A program made the translations under genes and the position numbers. DNA of 21,569 nucleotides from Chara braunii (taxonomy: Eukaryota; Streptophyta; Charophyceae; Charales; Characeae): contig BFEA01000012.1 of NCBI GenBank assembly GCA_003427395.1, forward strand, positions 3,786,253 to 3,807,821. The letters are read 5' to 3'. The notes below the pieces were generated by a model. It worked only from the letters and a program-made list of their open reading frames with translations, had not been told where the DNA came from and searched no databases. Below, in pieces: positions 19,103-21,569 of this stretch (position 1 is the stretch's first letter; every line of letters starts with the position of its first letter).

Positions 19103-20170
19103 TTAGTCGTAGACCTTCTCCGCCAACTCGAAGACCGACTCGTCAGCCATGGCCAGTGGGAGGTAGTACCGAAGTTTCTCGGCCCATTCCTTTTTCTTCT
19201 TTTCTTCCATTGACAAGCCCCACAAAGGGGTGTACGGTGTCTTCTTCATTGCTAAGCCCATGATCTGAGTCCACTTACGCACCTCCTCCTTTTTCTTGGA
19301 CGCATTACCGAGGATGACACGCGGTCTCCCCTGAATTTTCCAGATATTGCGAATGTCCTGCATGGACAAAATCTGCAACCTCGGTGAATTATTCTTGTCT
19401 TTCAGGTTGTCTTCGCAACTGACATGGGCGTAGCCGTCGAACTCGTCATCTGGGAAGTAAATTGGTCTGAATGGCCATTCACAGAAGGTGTAGTAATTGA
19501 ACACGGTATGGTCTTTCACCTTCATTGCCGCTCTCGCGTTATGCTGACCACACACAGGATAATACCAATATTTCTCGGGGTGTGAGGCGTCGAAGTCTTG
19601 AGGCAGCACTCGCACAACAGGTTTGTCCTTCACCAGTGGCGTGACGATCGGTGCCAAAATGAAAGTCGACTTTGTATATCTCATGTCTTGACGTTCGTAG
19701 TAGTCGATCACAGCATCCTCGATGGTATCCACGAGGAACTCGTCCAAGGATCGGTGGTTGTATGCGTCTTCCAAGTCTGGAATATGCAAGATTTTTTCGG
19801 GATGGACATGCAACACAACGTCCTTTTGCACCCCCGTCTTCATCTCCAGGAAGAACACTTTGTCGAGGTTAAATGTATTTAGGTTCAGTTCCATGCCATC
19901 ATCCCCCTCCCCGGTGTCGCCCTCATCTGCTTTCTTCTCCTTCGTCGACTTCAACCTCTTCGCGGAGGACTCACCGGTTCTTCGCCATGTCGAGGAGTCT
20001 TTCAGCGTATTATCCCCCCCTCCAACCCTTTTCCTCTTCTCAACGGAACCGCGCTCTTTTGTCGTCGACGTCCGACCACTTCCTCCTTCCCTTCTTTGCC
20101 TTTTCAGGGTCGCTCCTCCCCCCCGCACTTCGTCAACCGGCAAATTGCGCTTGCCTCATGACTGAGTCAT
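19103..20170 (-). pseudogene. ParB/Srx-like domain protein, N-terminal part of the large gene
   Basis: ParB-like folds bind or cut DNA in bacterial partition, nuclease and phage proteins, and are commonly fused or paired with DNA methyltransferases there. The segment opens with a basic, probably disordered tail (LKRQRREGG, VEKRKRVGGG, AKRLKSTKEKK), which could import the protein to the nucleus. The ordered part follows: VVRVLPQDFD, then YWYYPVCGQHNARAAMKV (GQHNA at 19,535-19,549), matching the 'GxxR/GQHR...A' box of ParB-like and DGQHR proteins. FDGYAHVSCEDNLKDKN and QDIRNIWKIQGRPRVI come next. A helical end leads to EKVYD and TAA. The best start is ATG at 20,168-20,170 (MTQS), followed by TGA at 20,156-20,158 and GKRNLPVDEV. 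The frame upstream of this ATG also looks coding, so the true start may be further up. The family call is by motif only. Confidence 0.5.
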
Positions 20171-20597
20171 TTCAGGCGAGCTTTGTCGAATTGCCCCCAA
20201 CTCGAGTAGCTCCTCGTCACCGGCGACGTTGCCACCTACCTCTCGTTAAGGGCCCACCTCCGTCTGCAGCTGTATAGGAGCAGGGCGGCCCGACCGAGTC
20301 GTCTCGTCCACCCCACACACCTCTCCAACCTGCGAGCTACCCGGTCGAACGCCCGTCTACTCGACCACCTTTCTGCCACGAACCAAATCACCGATCATGT
20401 CTACGAGGCGACGGGGAGACTTCGATCCCGAGGCCTTTTCCAACCATTCGCAACCCCGCCACCAAGCAACGTCGGAAATGGCGACTCCCCAAGCAAACCT
20501 TCGCGGCGAGATCCCTGCAAGCCGGGTTTCAAAGGCGCACACGCACGCTCGTCCTCCGAGTCATCCGACAAGCCCACTGGCGGATCATGAGGCGTAC
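20171..20597 (-). pseudogene. possible exon joining the N-terminal domain to the ParB-like segment
   Basis: One frame (to 20,401) reads GLSDDSEDERACAPLKPG and KRPRDRSLPVAS. The frame in phase with the ParB-like segment reads MIGDLVRGRKVVE, then TAG (20,357-20,359), SSQVGEVCGVDETTRSGR, TAA (20,246-20,248) and DEELLELGAIRQSSPEM. The composition suggests coding with a shift near 20,410, but a 5' untranslated region with chance frames cannot be excluded. An acceptor-like CTGCAG precedes 20,597. Confidence 0.35.
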
Positions 20598-20717
20598 CTG
20601 CAGTCCACACTCCCCTCCCACACCTTCGCCAAAACGGTATCCTCCCACGAACCCAACAGGACCACTTATCGATGTCCCAGGGTCCACGTCTATGCCATGG
20701 CTAGGGCCAACTGTACC

Positions 20718-21245
20718 TTACCAAACCTCGAGGAAGTCTTTCACGTGAACGGCTTCGTCGTGGCTTGGTGCTAACGGGACGAAGAAGGGCAAAGCCATCA
20801 CACTCTCGCCGTACCCCCCGAACATCTTCCCAGAAACCTTGCATCCTTTTGCCGGTTCGTCAACGGACCAATCACTTTGGTACAGCTTCCGCAAGGTAAA
20901 CCGTATAATGTCATCGCCTTCGTCAGCCCACTCGACGATGGACCCTGCGAGACTCGTCGTATTGCCGCGACCGACGAGGAACAAGACTGACCCGCATCGA
21001 GGTTTCACTGGGTTGGAGGCATCCTGACAGGCCCAGTCCACATACCAGACACGCTTGTTGTAGTCGCACCACAAGTTTTGAGCCCTTCTTTGTTCCTCCC
21101 CACCGAGACCTCCCCGACTAGTAGCCCTGACCGGTGTCAACGTCGTCCTTCGAGGTTCTTCCCCCAGCGGGGCGGAACCACCAGGTGAGTGGGCTTCTCC
21201 GTGAGTATCAATTCCCCGAAACACGCGAAGCAATTGAACACACGT
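20718..21245 (-). pseudogene. N-terminal exon, unknown domain
   Basis: The open frame contains LWCDYNKRVWYVDWACQDAS, CGSVLFLVGRGN, SIVEWADEGDDIIRFTLRKL, MALPFFVPLAPSHDEAVHVK and DFLEVW. It has the alternating hydrophobic/aromatic pattern of a folded, beta-rich domain. A donor (TTTG|GTAAGG, after 20,722) overlaps the stop, suggesting splicing to the exon ending at 20,597 over a 124-bp intron. The phases of the two sides do not match, so the join is uncertain or damaged. No start could be fixed: an in-frame stop lies just above 21,245 and there is no clear ATG. I do not recognise the family. Confidence 0.4.
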
Positions 21246-21569
21246 CTACTCAGCACACCCAACACACACAAGACAGAGCGATCGAGAACTTGAGCACGTC
21301 CTAACATAAACCTCGACCCACAGCACCTACGATGACCACCATCCATCGGGACCTGAAAGACGTGAAGTTCAGTGATGGTTCGATGTCAGTGGACCACGGG
21401 CCTGATCATGAAGGAGGGCAACTGCCAGTTTCGGATTAATCTGAACCATGGACAAGGCTAGGCATTTCCAGAGAGAAAGATCGGGCAAGTGAACTCGTCA
21501 TCATCACACTTCTCTTCACAGAATGCAAGGTCGCACAGGAACACAAATTGCCAAAGGAGCGTTCTGCCG
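21246..21569. other. no supported gene; one imperfect palindrome
   Basis: TTCGGATTAATCTGAA at 21,430-21,445 is a one-mismatch copy of the dispersed palindrome, close to that at 15,640. Otherwise I see nothing. Confidence 0.6.

Noticed and set aside
16393-20158. Stop-codon reassignment (for example TAG/TAA read as Gln) as the reason for in-frame stops
   Set aside because: All three stop codons occur inside the frame, and there are also frameshifts and a foldback insertion; the terminal exon still ends in TAA. Pseudogene decay explains all of this more simply.
1-21569. CRISPR array or bacterial operon
   Set aside because: No regularly spaced identical repeats with unique spacers, and coding shows eukaryotic introns, microsatellites and low density.

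Overview
The window reads as nuclear DNA of a repeat-rich eukaryote, most likely of the green-plant lineage. The evidence is sparse coding, GT-AG intron signals, a decayed non-LTR (LINE) reverse transcriptase, long (GA)n tracts, a run of Ns marking an assembly gap, and a Ulp1/C48-type protease of the sort found in plant mobile elements. A large charophyte-type genome fits, but I cannot prove the species from sequence alone.

Left part (1-13,168): no intact gene is visible. About 330-2,110 holds a heavily decayed LINE ORF2 on the plus strand. Then come a two-copy ~142-bp tandem repeat (2,612-2,875), weak minus-strand exon candidates (4,743-4,967 with a RING-like cysteine pattern; 6,048-6,197), a 513-bp-spaced direct duplication (6,936-7,790), and about 3.2 kb (7,791-10,989) with no recognisable gene. 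A palindrome-bearing tandem array (about 11,000-11,267) leads into two (GA)n tracts, each followed by a copy of the same ~340-bp repeat. The first GA tract contains the N gap.

Right part (13,169-21,245): a decayed but still readable minus-strand locus. In the transcriptional direction (high to low coordinates) it encodes an N-terminal unknown domain (20,718-21,245), a ParB/Srx-like region with a GQHNA motif (19,103-20,170), a connecting region, a region resembling a beta-class DNA adenine/cytosine-N4 methyltransferase (about 16,560-18,350), a long basic and acidic disordered region with a repeated R-[IM]-x-P-[NK] peptide (14,521-16,392), an intron, and a last short exon (14,001-14,275). Just downstream on the same strand lies a Ulp1-like cysteine protease with all four catalytic-site residues still visible but split by a frameshift (13,169-13,815). 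The long frame carries at least seven in-frame stops and several frameshifts. It is also broken by a 333-bp near-perfect foldback element (17,828-18,160). I read it as a recently dead copy of a larger gene family or of a mobile element's cargo.

The most unusual signal is a short palindrome, core TCGGAT-NN-ATCCGA, or TCGGA-N4-TCCGA in the variants. It recurs at least 13 times between 11,000 and 21,445. Some copies lie in non-coding satellite-like DNA, and at least five lie in one phase of the coding frame, where they encode the R-[IM]-x-P-[NK] peptide. The second notable point is the ParB-like plus methyltransferase-like combination, familiar from bacterial and phage genes, in a gene with spliceosomal-intron signals next to a Ulp1 protease.
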